This document shows, one piece after another, positions 45,601 through 58,110 of a stretch of DNA of 64,000 nucleotides; within the stretch, counting starts at the first letter, position 1, and every line of letters begins with the position of its first letter. The position numbers were made by a program, and so were the translations under genes. The notes beneath the pieces are model-generated. The model did no database searches, was not told the DNA's origin, and saw only the letters and a list, made by a program, of their open reading frames with translations. The DNA comes from Mesodorylaimus sp. YZB2_4. Taxonomy: Eukaryota; Nematoda; Enoplea; Dorylaimida; Dorylaimidae. The stretch is taken from NCBI GenBank assembly GCA_030248295.1, contig JASANH010001470.1, positions 62,001 to 126,000 on the forward strand, read 5' to 3'.

Positions 45601-47098
45601 ACTTTGACGCTGCTATCCGCATTCCATCTTCGCAAACGCGCATTGCGCGTTTTTAAATTAGTGGGCTTTGCAGTTTCTGCTTGTTTGTAAAGACCTCTGA
45701 TAGTACTGTAAGTGAGCTCAAGACGAGAGACCATTGTCCAGTCCTGACTCCGGTCCTACACTTTCCTTTTTTCTTGAAAATTTCGCTCACAGAACATCCC
45801 TAGATTAGTGTTTTCACTCCCCTTCCCCACATTAAAGCGTAGCCTTTGTTTTCGAAAGCTCTTTATTTTAAATTCACTTACCTTCAAGCAGAAGCAAATT
45901 GATAATGGAAACGTGAGAATGACCAGCAACCACGAGAGTGCTGTTAAAATCCACCCGCATACACCAATCCCTTCGTCGTAGCTGTCAGCTAAAAAGTTGA
46001 AAAAGAAACATCTTGCTAAATGTAGATGAGAATAATTCAGTGTCCTCTGCTCGTTAGTCTGAATTTATCAAGGCGAAATATTGCCGCCACACTTGCAAGG
46101 CGGGTGAACTGCTGGGGCGAGTGGGGTTGCAGAAAAGTTTGACATGTTTTAAAAAAGATTAAAAATTTGTGGTGCAAAAACAGGGATTTTTAGCTTCAGT
46201 ATGTTGCATAGAATTGTTACGGCGGCACATTGGGCCCAAGTCAGGTTTCCTCGAACGGCAAATAACGTCATGCCTAGGTAATAAAAAATTGAGGAAGTCT
46301 ATATTTATGTTTGATGAAGAAGGTGGGCGAGGGGGAAAGACGTCATTAGTCAGACGGGAGAAATGAATGCGCATGGTGTTATATATGTGTTTTACCCACA
46401 TTGGTTTTTTTGGTTAGTGCAGTGCTACAGGACTCGCTGGCGCACTGCATCAGGTTACGATAAGAACTATGCCCTATTGGCCCAACACTGTTTGCGGAAA
46501 TCTCAGGCAGCTTACGATTGTCATGCGGGTAATAAGACAATTTAAAGCTGGCCAAAGAATGCGATCTGGATTTTCGTCGTTCGGCAATAAATGAAGCCGG
46601 GTTGACGCTGAATCGTCGTATGGATTCGATCATGGCTCGTCTGGATGGCGATCCTCTGACACTGCCCGAAAGAGGGGCGTGCCTTGCGAGCCTTCCCCTT
46701 TTGGGCGTAGCAAAAATGGCGGTCGAGACGCCGCTGTCACCTTCCTCGCGTTGGCCATCGCCATTTGTTCCCACGATCCCACCAGCAACAGCCAGAATTG
46801 CAGAATCGGTGGGAAGGTCTCGCGAAGGGTATTCGACACTGTCGCTCATGGTGCCGCCACTGGACGGCTGGGCGAGTATGGTAGATGGCGATTGCGCACT
46901 CGAAGACGAGCCCTCGCCTTCGTCGCCGCCGCTCGTGTCCACACTGAAACTGAGAACTCGTCGTTGTTGGTTAGTGTCGCTAGCCGCGACTTGGGCCAGC
47001 TTGGCCCGTCGAGACTCGGGCAAGGACGATGACTCGGTGTTGGCAGCGAACGAGACTGCGTGGCCAGATGACATTGATAACTGCTGCTTCTTCTCCAT
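39639..47098 (-). CDS. Stomatin/MEC-2-like SPFH membrane protein
   Basis: Eight exons (47098-46516, 45988-45882, 41196-41124, 41069-40987, 40710-40507, 40452-40397, 39960-39882, 39824-39639) join in phase to 456 codons plus stop. Residues 1-194 are Ser/Arg-rich and disordered. About 205-228 form the hydrophobic hairpin with the conserved Pro222 ([10 protein letters not shown]), which embeds in the inner leaflet. From 231 the SPFH domain follows ([51 protein letters not shown]), then a helical part ([19 protein letters not shown]) and the oligomerisation tail. The family scaffolds cholesterol-rich membrane and gates ion channels; C. elegans MEC-2 acts with MEC-4/MEC-10 in touch neurons. Length and Ser-rich N-terminus favour MEC-2/UNC-1-like over short stomatin. 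The second intron is 4.7 kb and loaded with mobile DNA. A rival first exon lies at 52777-53116. Confidence 0.92.
41351..42772. mobile_element. 1.42-kb near-palindromic foldback element in the stomatin intron
   Basis: The outer ~40 bp of the two ends are perfect inverted copies (AGACTCGACCCATATGAAAT... at both termini). Matching inverted blocks continue inward to a loop near 42175-42215, for example GTGCCGCTTATGACA against TGTCATAAGCGGCAC and CTGCTTACTCTGG against CCAGAGTAAGCAG. Arms are about 680 bp, moderately diverged towards the centre. No open frame. Lies entirely in the 4.7-kb intron 41197-45881. Confidence 0.9.
43877..45374. mobile_element. hAT-like non-autonomous element with CCAAC words
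   Basis: The left end is GCCAGGTCCGACATTGGGTC, almost identical to the left end of the 5479-6298 element; the right end in reverse complement is ACCACGTTCCGACAATAGC. Flanking 6-mers CAGAAG (43871-43876) and TAGAAG (45375-45380) fit a 6-bp target duplication with one change. Beside each end lies a cluster of AACCCAACCC/GGGTTGGGTT words. The 1.5-kb body has no transposase. It sits in the large intron of the stomatin-like gene. Confidence 0.75.
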
Positions 47099-50000
47099 GC
47101 CTGGGCAACAGTGTCGACAGACCACTTCGCAATCGCGTGTTTATCGAACCAGTTCAATAATCGGCTTTAACGACTTTCGTTCAGGGCGCTCCGCCGCAAG
47201 AAGGGTCGTGAAAAAATCCAAACGGGAAGATGTTCGAATTAGGATTTTATTACCAAATGACGTGAGGGCAAAAAAGGCCAGTGCGCAGAAATAAACCAAT
47301 AAATTTACTCCCTCGCATAATGTCTTAAAATTTTCTGCAAATGTTATTGAATCAATTCAATAAAACTTTGTGAAAATAAAACATTCCGCCTGAACGAAAT
47401 AACATAATTTCCCACAACGAGTCAGATATTGCCATCGGATGCGGCCACTGCCACAACACCAACAGCAGGGGGCCCGACGAGGAGCGACGAGTCTAGAACG
47501 GCTTAGTTTTGAGAAAGGAAACGAAGGATTCGAGTGGAAGAATTCGAGTAGACGCCAAATCCCTCACACCCTAAGCTAATCAATGAGAATGTCCAAGCAA
47601 ACGAGGCTTTCCTGCTAGACTCTTCTTTCTTTCAAATATGTACACTAGAAAAAGAGATTATCGCCACTTTCATACTCGCCGACATTTTGTTGTCGGCTTC
47701 TCTCCACTCACGAACAGTCCAGGATTTCCTTTCCGCTTTATTAAACCGCTGCAAGTTCAGAGAAGGTCTTCAAGTGTCCCCTTCTCCTGCATCTTCTCGC
47801 GCGTCTGTGACCTTTTTGTAACATGTCAAAAAGCAATAAGCCTGTAACTCGATGTACGAAAAAGAAGATTTTTGCCGCTTCTAGCGAATATCGAATTCCG
47901 CGCATAGTTTTTTGAGAAAAATATCAGTCAAGGACAGCCAATATATTAGCTAGGTGTAAAAAATTCTAATTAGTCCAGTTTGACGAAGGTTAATTTATAA
48001 CCAGCCACGTTTTTGACGACGCGTCGGAACAGGCACACGTCTCGGCTAAAACACTGTCCTAATTAAGTTGAACGAGCGTCAATGCAATCAGCGCGTTGGG
48101 AAATTTTGTCAACTGGCATTCGTCAGCCCCCCAGACGATCGTGTTTATTAGAATAGAAGAAAACCAGGAAGACGAAAAGAGAAAGAAGGTTGCTTTTTTA
48201 ATTCAATTCACCAATCAACCTTCTACAAGATTGCTATAAGCCTCGAATAAGTTCACTTTCCTTTCTTCCTCTTTTTGATTACTTTTTTCACTCTCCGTTC
48301 ATCTTGCGTGAGACATTTGGTCCGAGGAGAGAAAGAGCCAATAGACCTTTTCCTATCGTCGATCTCGGACTTTTTTCCTCAGAAGCTCGATTTTTGGTTG
48401 AACTCGTTGGTTAGCACTCAGCAAATTCATCTTCATCAGGGCCGCTTGTCGCCCGACTGCCTTCTGCCTTGTGCAAGTAATCTCCCGAGGAAGGACAATG
48501 CAATTGGTCGAGCACCAAATACGCACAGCGCCGAGGTCGTTCCATTTTCGCAATCAACCATGAATCGTTCAAGCATAAATATTTAGATGCTGGCTTAGTG
48601 AAGGCGGCCATGCCACTTATCGTGCTAGTCAAAGAAGACTGCCGAAGAGGAGGCTCGAAAAGAAGGTTTTTTTTAATGCGATTCTTCTTATCGGCTCAAT
48701 TTCGATGAAAGGAGCGGTCTTTGCGAAAAAGAAAAAGTGAATAGTTTGAGTGGTTTCGAAATCTGATAAAAAGCTTCAAGTTCCTCGCTAGACTTTTTTC
48801 AAAAGCCAACACTTCCCAACTCTAAACTGGCTCCTTTCCCCGTCAAAAGCGGAAACAATCTTTTAAAAGCTGCAAAAAAGTTCTTGAACACGATAATATA
48901 TTTAAGTTGTTGAAAGAAATATTTGAGCAGCGGGTGCTAAATCTCGAAACATTTGTTCAGACAGGTGTTTTACAAAGTTTCTGAAGCTTTGTCTTGCGGA
49001 AACTAAGTTTAGTTTTTTTAAGTTGATGAATGAGAGGAAGTAAAATTTTCAGCCAAAACGTAACGCGCTTTTCCGAAAGTATAAACTCACAATGTATTCG
49101 AAAAGGTCTGTTATTCGATTTTGCAATTTGTCGATTACAAATGTCAACCGAGGATGAAAAACCTCGCACACCAACATAAATATCTTGTCTGGGGGAGGGG
49201 AATGGAATTCTTACCAGCGCGACAATGGCTTGGGAACAATGTAGTATGTATTTCTACGAGTCAAAAAAGGACAGGGTCGAGATTTTTTCCCTGAGCCATA
49301 AAACGGAAGCGAGTAATTACAGCCTGGTAGCGAATGGATTCAATGGGGTCAGCTTGTCGCTTGGGAGAAATTTAAAGTGACATGCGGTTTATTTTTGCCT
49401 AACTCCTATATGAATAAGCAATAAAACATTTTTAGAGACTGGAGAAAAGTTTTTATGGTGATTGATCTTAGGAAATTTAAAGTTCCCGCGCTTCTGACAA
49501 AACTTGGAAACACGATATGGTCTGAAAAGCCTCCTTTGTATCTCTGACTAGCGATGAGTCGACAGCATTCAACTCTTAAAAGGCATGAAACTGATTCCCG
49601 CCAAAAGTTAGATTTGAAAGATTGCTGCCCGAAAGCGCGAAATATGAATTTCTGAGCCCATGAAATCATCCATGAGTGCTTCCAGATGTTGTCTGGAAAA
49701 TGACTTCATGGTAACACGATAGTTTGCACAGAAAGACAGATAGCATTCTCCAACAAAACTCAATCCTCTGGCGCAAACATTATTTCGGGCATTTGCATGA
49801 ATAATAGGCCAGATCAGTCACGCGCAGCTTTCTCTTCTCGAATGATCAGAATTTGACTGATGACCGTGTTTTTTCTTGCCTTCTTTTTAATGCTCTTTTA
49901 AGAAAATCTTAAAAATAAGTCAGTAAAAAGCTAAAGCCTTAAAATGAAGCAGCCAGCAATTAAAACGCAAACATTGCGGCATTTATGCGACGGCCATTTG

Positions 50001-52776
50001 AAAAAAAACAAACTTTAAAGAAGCTTTTTGAAGAATGACTGCGATAAAAAAACCATAGAGCCCTCCCGCTGGCAACGCAGAAAAAATCAGCACAGTTTAG
50101 GCCTAGCTGTTTCCCAAGAAACCAGAAATATTTTAAATTTCCTTCAAATATTACGTTTATTCTCGTAGAAACAGGAAAAAGTGTTTCGGCTTTTGGATTT
50201 GTTTGACCAAATTTCATTTATTGGACAATGCGAAGCCAACTTGATTCAGCTATTCAATAAGCAAATTTTAAAGCTTTAAGAAAAATTGTAAAATGGTACT
50301 GTTTATGTCTACTTGTTACCAAGGGAAATAAACTAGACGATCTTCCACAAACAAAGTCCATAAAAACTAGACATACCGCCAATGATGAAGGTAGTGCTGG
50401 GTGTTTTTCTGACCACAGGCACGGGTAATTCGACGGCATTTACCCAGGATGCTCGTTGTTTAGACATAGCTTATAGGAGACTATCAATGTTTTGAGACGA
50501 GCGGCCCATCTCGGGCTCAAAAGCCTCCCATTTCGTCCATAATTCGAGACGAGCCAACTAATAAAGACTCGTCGAAAAGACGCAACTCATTGACGTAGTC
50601 ATAAAAATATAATGCAAATAAGAATTCCTCGAAATGACTATCTAGAGTCTCGTTACGCCTTAGTAATGATTATGGCAGAATGTTGAACGGTCGGGGCGGT
50701 CTCTCTAAGTTCTATAGGAAACCTCAACGAGCGGACATAATGCCATTATTGTCGTCCATAATGAGAAACGTCCAAGCATGACACTAGGGTGCGCATTGTT
50801 TTCGATGTTCATGCAGACGGCCTTCGAGCAAGGCCTTTTTAGATTGAAGAAGCAAAAAAGAGAGAAAATCGTTAACTTTAAAACTTCGATCGTTGTCCAA
50901 GGCGCCGAAGACCCGAGTAGGTCTCGAAAAATGCACGACTTTGACAAAACGTTAACCATTTACGGCACAAGTCCCTGGTTCCTCTCAAAAAATGACACGA
51001 GCCAGTGGTGTTCGTGTGATAAATAGTTTGGTTCAGGGGATTTGGATGAAATAGTGATTTATCAGAGCCAAAAACTAGTCGGAGGCAGTTTAATGCTATT
51101 TATCAATTCTCAGTGACATAGTACTTACAGTGTGGCGAAGATGTGTACTCACTGTCAGCTGAACGATTCTGAGATCGAAAGGATTATCTTAGTTTCGAAA
51201 GGGCAAAGAAAATATTTCGCGTAGCCTTTTTTCAGACAAAGGCACCCGCGGCATTGTATCAACGATTGCTATTTCTCAGATTTCGAGGAATAGAAGTGCA
51301 GCTCAACTAAATGACAAGGTGTCTTTTCCCAAAGAGATAGAGGTAGAGTATATTGTCACTTGATGTGTGTCTCAATGATAATGGGTACAAGGGTTTTCTA
51401 TTTTTATTTTTGGACCGTATTCTTTCAGCTTTTTTCCTTTTCAACTTTATTTTCTCATTCTGTTTTTCGAAAAGCTCCCCGCTCGTCATAAAAGCAGAGC
51501 TCGTAGGCAGCACATTGTCCGCCCTGGATGTCCCTGCTGGGGCCGGGAAGATATATCATCCATTTAGGGATATCATTCTTTTTATGCCCCTTTCAAACAA
51601 AACATGTCGGAAAGGGCGAGCTCACGTTTCGGTTATGTTTATCTTGGACTACATCGAGCCTTGGCAAACATTAAAAAACACAGCGTTTCAGTATAATAGG
51701 CAAAGAGGAGAGAAAATAAAAAACCAGTAGGTTCTATTCAAAAAAGAGGCATAGCAGGTGGTTTTTTTCTGTTGTGCTGGTCGGGTGCATAAGAACTTAG
51801 CTGGTGACAAAACGTAAGAAACTTTGCTTCTCAATTAGAAACAAAAAAAGTTAAAAATGTTCAGCCGTACTTGAGTTTTTAAATGATGCGATGAATTTCG
51901 AGTTTCTGAAAAAAATCTTTGGCCATTTGCAGAAAAAGAGTGCTGTCGTTTGATAATTAGCTATCGTTACTGTAGTTTTGAGAATAAGATCCTTTATGCC
52001 ACAATTTCGAAAACAAAAAAGGTTAAAATACATGCTGAGGATGGTTGGTTTGACATTGCACCTGTAAATCATCTTAATGGGAGCGGGAAATTCAAACAAG
52101 AACATAGCAGCCTGAAACTCAAACTTCAGTCATGCAGTACATATGCACTGAAATTACAGAAACGCAATGGAAAAGACTCTCCAGGAATGCTTTAAGGTTG
52201 AAATATTAGTATTTCGAGCAGTCCAAGGTCAAACTCTGCAATGTTATATCATAGACTAAAAGGCCCGTAAAGCAAGTTGGCTCAAATTTTGAACTTTGTT
52301 ATTACTGATGACTTTTCACCTGCTGACTGCCTTCGTAAAAATACCCTGAAGCCATTTACAGAAAACACAACCTTGGCATCAAAAATTCTTGAAATGAAGC
52401 CAAATTTTTCATGGTCGATATGTTTCATGTTAGACTTGGGTCAAAAATCCTTTTTGGTGCCCATAGTTGCAGTGCATGAAGCCCTAATTAGCTTGTAGTG
52501 TGTTAATATGGGAATGAAACACGTGCTGGTGGTCGGGCATGACATAACCAGGATGGTCAACTTGCCAAAATGAGAAAAAATGGTTTCATAATGGACAACA
52601 TTGTCTTAGAGGCAGAGTACATTGCGTTTCACACAGGAGAGGCCTGCTTTTGATTTTGTGATCACGCATAAATGCAGGGTCAGGGCGGGATGGAAGTAAA
52701 GATTGATGGATTCTCCAGCTGTCATTAAATTTTGTCCCTGCGGATAGTGCGAGCAATAAAACCAGGTCAGACTTAC
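47099..52776. other. 5.7-kb region between the two candidate first exons of the stomatin-like gene
   Basis: No splice-consistent exon or element terminus was seen; open frames here are short and unrecognised. It should contain the promoter for the 47098 start. If the distal exon belongs to the same gene, it is also the first intron of that isoform. Confidence 0.4.
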
Positions 52777-53116
52777 TAGCTCCGATGGGCAACGAGACGG
52801 TCTTCATTTTTTGTTGCTGCGCTACTGCCGACTGTGTGATTGAAGATGTTTTCATCTCCATTGCTTCAGCTGATGCTGGCGGTGCCGCTTGCACGACGAC
52901 GGTTGTTAAATTTTTTGTTCCAATTAAACTTGGTCTTTGAATGGATGAGGAGGAATTACCGTTCTTAATGGCGCCAGAACTCAATGATGTTGGTGAGGCG
53001 GCTGCAGCTGCCTCATCTTTGCGACGTCTAATAGCCCCTGATGCCGTCCTTCGTAAGTCCCCGCTCTCGTCGCCACTATCCCCACCTCGACCAGTGGAAC
53101 CGGCGGAGCCGAACAT
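52777..53116 (-). CDS. Ser/Ala-rich first exon, possibly an alternative 5' exon of the stomatin-like gene
   Basis: ATG at 53116 opens MFGSAGSTGRGGDSGDESGD and stays open for 113 codons to donor GTAAGT (complement of 52771-52776), ending in phase 1. It is rich in Ser, Ala, Arg and Gln, with no domain. The next recognisable coding exon on this strand that accepts phase 1 is the hairpin exon 45988-45882 of the stomatin-like gene. The proximal first exon (47098-46516) also ends in phase 1 before that acceptor. MEC-2-type genes commonly have alternative N-termini, so this may be a second promoter and isoform. It could also be the first exon of a separate gene whose other exons were missed. Confidence 0.5.
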
Positions 53117-55180
53117 AAGTGTCCGACACACGCACCAATATGGGCGGCTACAGTAAGAGGTAGTATTGGTTCACGTAATGCGTTTACTCGAATGTAATTG
53201 GGTCGAGCGAAGAAGAAAACTGAGACTCGTGAGCCCACGTACAACTAAGCTAGACTTGTTTCCCGCGCTAACCTTCTATGTATATATCTGGGCCAAGACA
53301 CGCGCTTTCCGCCCTTTAGCCATGTAGGCTAGGTAAGACTCATTTTTAGAACCGAGCCCACCAACACCATCAGTGCAAACGAGACTGGTCTTGTTGCGTG
53401 AGAGAATAAGTAACAAAATAAAAAAGAGAAAGAGGAGACTAGATTAAAAATGGACAGCGAAAGCGAAAGAAAACTAGAGTTTGCACCGTGGCCCAAGGAA
53501 TTGATCCGACGAGGTCTCGGTTTCCATGCAAGCGAGTACCTATCTTCCAGTGCCCACAGACCGACCTACCTACGAGCTAACCAACAGGCCATTGCGTCAA
53601 CCGAGGATAAATAATTGAAATAAAACCAGATTTTTAACGAGTTTCTAGTATTCTATATTTTTTGCTTCTCTGATTCAATTAGCAAGGAAATATTTCCCCC
53701 GAGATTTCCACAAGTTCAAAGATTCGTGCTAGCAGCTACTCATTCTTCAACTTTTATGGCTGGCTGCGAGCGATAAAAGTATTTTAAACAAATTATGCTA
53801 AAGAGAAAAGAGATTTTCAAAATTGACATTTAAACTTTTCCCGCCATTAGCTTTTAAACGAGCTCTAAACCTTGCAAAAAAAACAAAAATCCGGGCATAA
53901 CTGAGCTTACTCTTCGGCAAAGCTCCATAGTGGGGCATTCCATAGAAGCCGGTCTAGCTAGTTGCTGGGGCTGATGGCTTTAGAAACAAGTTTCTATGTG
54001 AAGGCTGTATAGGAAAAAGGGGGTGGACAGGTTGGAGCGTGTCAGGTTACTTGAATAAGTGAAATAGGAATCAATTTGCGAGGGTCTGTGTGTTCGTGCG
54101 GCTAAATGTTGGCCGAGCTTCGACGAGCTGCACCTGCTTGACGAAATGACACTTATTGGAAACTGTGCAGGAAGGTATGCGAAAGGTGGGTCTCGTGGGC
54201 AAAACGGATCCTTCAGCACGAGTTGAGTCAGTAATTTTCAAATTGATGAGTGATGAATAGTCGGTGATTGGAAGAATTTATTAAAGTAAAAGCTATTTGA
54301 TCGGCCAGACATGCGATAGGCTGGCTTGTCATTTGGGAAACAGAAGTCAACTTTAAAAAAGTTTCTTGTAGGCCACAGTTGACACTGGTGTTTAGAAGAC
54401 TCACGATCAGTCGACTAACACGTCTGCTTTAGATGCCGTAAATGGGCAGCATACATTTTAATAAAAGCAGCACCTACAGTATGTACGGAAGCTAACACAC
54501 AAAGTGTTGTAAGTGTGGAGCAGCTCCTTTTCAGATAATAGACAAAGAAAAAAGAATATCATTTCGATGCATAATACATTGATCATTTTAAGATTCTTGT
54601 TTTCTCGTGTGTCCCTCTTGGTCCACTTAATTGAAGAAAAGAAGCAACCCGCATTTTCGTGTTGTGCGCACAATCGGCAGCCGGTCAGTCTTTGCTTCAG
54701 GTCGATCTTTTTAGTCGGCACTTAAAAGAGCACGGATAAGTGGCTGCGTGACCGATGGTGCTTCCAGCTGTGGCACAAACCGCAGTGTCTCGGAAATTGA
54801 CCCTCTGCATCCAAACTGACAGGGGATCACTCCAATGGAAACGGCGATCACAAAAAAATTCACCAATTCACATTTGCCGTAGGGTATTTGATGCAAAGTC
54901 TTAAAAGTTTGCGGCTGCTGATTTAAAAGTTCGTAAAAAACCTAGCTAGAAGCTGCGAGAATTTTGGCGAGTTCATAATGTTGTGTGTGAAGATCTGCAT
55001 GAAAATTTTCCGCAGACTCCTTAGAAATTTTTAAAAATGTGCATGCGAACTGTGTCTATGGCTCACGTTTTTATAATAGGCGAGTGTCCCTGAGGCACGA
55101 CCAGATCGGATGCGCGTTTGTCAAGTCGGATGGGATCAGATGAGAGTTTCTGATCGGATCTTGTGAAAAATTGTACTTTT
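53117..55180. other. Upstream region of the distal stomatin-type exon; a possible tRNA-like relic
   Basis: No gene recognised. On the minus strand 53485-53610 shows an A-box-like TTAGCTCGTAGG, a B-box-like GGATCAATTCC and pairable TGGCC/GGCCA ends, as in tRNA-derived SINEs. The match is imperfect. Near 55090-55160 there are GATCGGATC words as at 2720-2860. Confidence 0.3.
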
Positions 55181-57585
55181 GGGCGGATCGCTTCGGCTCA
55201 ATCGATTCGGTCAACTCCTTCTCCGAACCGAAGTGAAAACGGTGGAACCGAAATTTCAGTTCGGTGTTTCGGTTCCATGCAACACCAAGCAGCTGGTGTT
55301 GCGCAATCGTGGATCAATGAATATACACGAGCCTCTCCCGCGCGCTACCAGCTCGAGGGAGTGGAGCACTGGCTGGCTCGCTTGAGTCATACCCCAGCCT
55401 AGTAGGAATGCAGTGTGATTGCGCGGGGAAGTACTAACAAGTAAGCATTGTGATCAAAATTCATATAATGGATGATTCCGGAGCTCGAAATCTTGACGAC
55501 AGTGCCTCTAATCCTGCCCCTGAAGAATCTATCGACGCTGGATTGGCACCGGATGTGGTCCTGATCAAGTCGCGATTACTGAATGGTGTGCTGAAATTAA
55601 ATCAAGTTGGGAAACGTTTCTTCGTCTGGAATTATTTTGGCCGCGTACATGACCCTCAAAAAAATGTTGAAATTGATTATTGCGCCTGCTCCGAGTGCAA
55701 ACTTCCGTCTAAGGTGGACAAGAGCGGAGGTACTGGGAGATTCGAAAATGATCAAAAAATCCCAGGCAGCATCGGAGAATACAGCGAATGAACCAAAACG
55801 GACTAAATTGATGGCATTTTCCCAAAGCGAGCATATCGAAAGCGCATTCTGAAAGGATTATCGACCAGCTTCTAAGACTGTATCGACAAGTGCCTACAGA
55901 TCGGGACAGAGGGGGGTATTGCCATCGATTTATGGTCGGATCAGTATCGCCAAATATCTCGCGGTCACATTGCATTTTTTAGACAGGAATTTCGATCTTG
56001 TATCCTACTGCCTTGGATGCCGACAGGTTTTTGATCAAAAAATCAGTGCAGCTGCGATTGCGAAGCTGATCAAATCGATTCTATCAGAGTATGATCTCGA
56101 CCCAGGAAAAATGGTTTTTGTGACCGACTGTGGGGCAAACTTGAAAGCTGTATTCGAAGTTGTGCCTTGGATGCGGATTGCTTGCTTTGCCCACGATTTG
56201 AATTTGCTAGTGGCCACTGATGGTTTCGGCAAGTCATCATCTGGTGGCAATGTTCACCCAGTGTCCCAAATCACTGCGCTGGTCAACAATGCCAAGGCCT
56301 TGGTCAGCTACTTCAAGCGTGGGAGTGGACAAAGACAGCGAGTACTCATGCTGCATGAATCCAGTGTATGCAGTATACTCAAATGAAATAAGACAATAAC
56401 CCATGTTAAACTTTTTTCTGATTGGAAGAGAAAGGCGGAACAGCCTTGAAAATTGACGTTCCCACCCGCTGAAACTCAATGAATGTTATGTTGGAATCGA
56501 TCGAAAAAAACTACACCCTTAGCTATGAGGTGCTGCTAGAAAAGAAGGAGGAAAATCTAATTACTCGGATTAGCCGTAATCAATTACAAAAATTGATCCA
56601 GTTTTTGAGGCCGTTTTACGAGCTCACATGCAAGTGCAGCTCCCAAACGAATGAAATATTGGCGGAGGGCTGGGGCACGAAGGTAGATTTATGTGATTTT
56701 TTGAACTCTCGGTCTGGCGCATTGGACATTGAGGCTGATGACGACACGGTGAATTCGAAGATTTAGTTCAGATGAAACTGAACATGAAGGACGGACTGGA
56801 AAGCCTTATTGGTCGTGGGCATATCAGGTCGCCGAACCTCATCAAATAGCTGCTGCGCTCGTTCCGGGACAGAAACGTCTTCCATTCACTGATCATGACA
56901 TGAGGGAAACTGTTTATCGAAAAATCGAGAAGCTTCTTATTGACATCGCTGAAAATCAGTCTAGCAGCCAAATCGATGAGGATGATTAGCCATCGACTGC
57001 GACTCGATCCATCTCTGGCACCTCATTCAGCGCCAATCGCTTTTATGTGTTTCGCCCAGCCAGCAGCACCACCACTGATGTCAAGGAGGAGTTTGAGAGC
57101 TAAATGGCCAATAATTTCAGCATCGGGTATTCGGAACACGTTTTAAAATCAGCAAACTTCTCGCTGGTTTTTTGGCGCCAAAAAGGAGAGTAGTGGCCGA
57201 CTTTGCAGGTACTGGCTCGGAAATATTTGGCGATTCCTGCCACATCAGTCCCTTCTGAGCAAATCTTCTCCTCGGCCTTGAGAATTCTGACTGACCTCAG
57301 ATCCATGATGAGTGGGAAAAAATTGTAGATGTCCGTTTTCTGTAACGAAGAATATCCGAGAATGGTAAATGTTTTTCTGTTCTGTTTCTCGATTCGGCTT
57401 GAACTGTGGCTTGCTTTCATTTTTCTTTGGTGGTGATTAATTATAGAACATGCTTTGTCGAGGTAAAGTATCACAAATGAGGGTCTAAGTTGAGGCTCGG
57501 AAAACATAGGAAAAACTTGTGCTCCCAAACCGAACCGAAAGAACCGAGAACCGAACTGAATCAAAACATAAGGAACCGATCCAGC
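55181..57585 (+). mobile_element. hAT transposon relic with CCGAA words
   Basis: Contains a broken hAT transposase (55468-57328). The ends GGGCGGATCGCTTCGG and, in reverse complement, GGCTGGATCGGTTCC are likely inverted termini. Just inside both ends are clusters of ACCGAAC/GTTCGGT words (55200-55280, 57525-57580). No target duplication could be fixed. Confidence 0.7.
55468..57328 (+). pseudogene. hAT-family transposase, broken
   Basis: Pieces in order but in shifting frames. A BED-type finger region (GKRFFVWNYFGRV and CACSECK, but the paired histidines are lost) ends at a stop near 55850. A catalytic segment follows at 55919-56386 (NFDLVSYCLGCRQVFDQK, VFVTDCGANLKAVF, RIACFAHDLNLLV). Then come an alpha-helical segment (56479-56766) and the C-terminal dimerisation motif (LARKYLAIPATSVPSEQIFS, 57205-57328). 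At least three stops or frameshifts separate them, so no active protein is made. The BED finger and the C-terminal motif identify the hAT superfamily with confidence. Confidence 0.88.
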
Positions 57586-57649
57586 CATGATAAATTTTTC
57601 GAACAAATAGCCATTTCCCACGATAAGCATGCATGCATGCTCATTGCTC

Positions 57650-58110
57650 ATTGCTCATCATGGATCTTCTTTACAAGCTGATGTAAAGAAGATTCATGCT
57701 GCCCATAAATGACGACCATACTCCAAATTTTAAAAAAAACCAAGTGTTCCCACTACGTTTTCCTTTCCTACTAAAATTTCTGCCGTCTGACTGAAAAAAT
57801 TTGCAAAATCTGAGCCATCCATGCTTTCTTTGGTCTCAAATAATAATAATGGGATGCTCTCTTGTAACTCTACAGTAATTATGAGCAGAAAAAGAAAGCA
57901 TCAGCGCAGAATATTGATCTGTCTAATCTCATTTTATTTTTTGTACTATAGAGTGCTTGGAGTAAAATCGCCATAGCCAGGTTTGCCAGCAGTTATTGCA
58001 AACACTATCAGCATAAAATGTCGAGTAGGATAGTTCAAATCGCACAATCCGATCGAAATTTTTGACTGATAATTTTTGATCGGATCGGTCCCAGCACATT
58101 GCAACAATAC
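57650..58110. repeat. Dispersed repeat, copy 2 (see 2403-2860)
   Basis: Aligned by eye with 2403-2770 and ending in GATCGGATCGG words. It lies directly downstream of the hAT relic, in the interval before the DUF3128 genes. Confidence 0.6.

Noticed and set aside
46602-47294. 230-codon plus-strand frame
   Set aside because: It is antisense to the first exon of the stomatin-like gene, whose splice phase and downstream SPFH exons support the minus strand.
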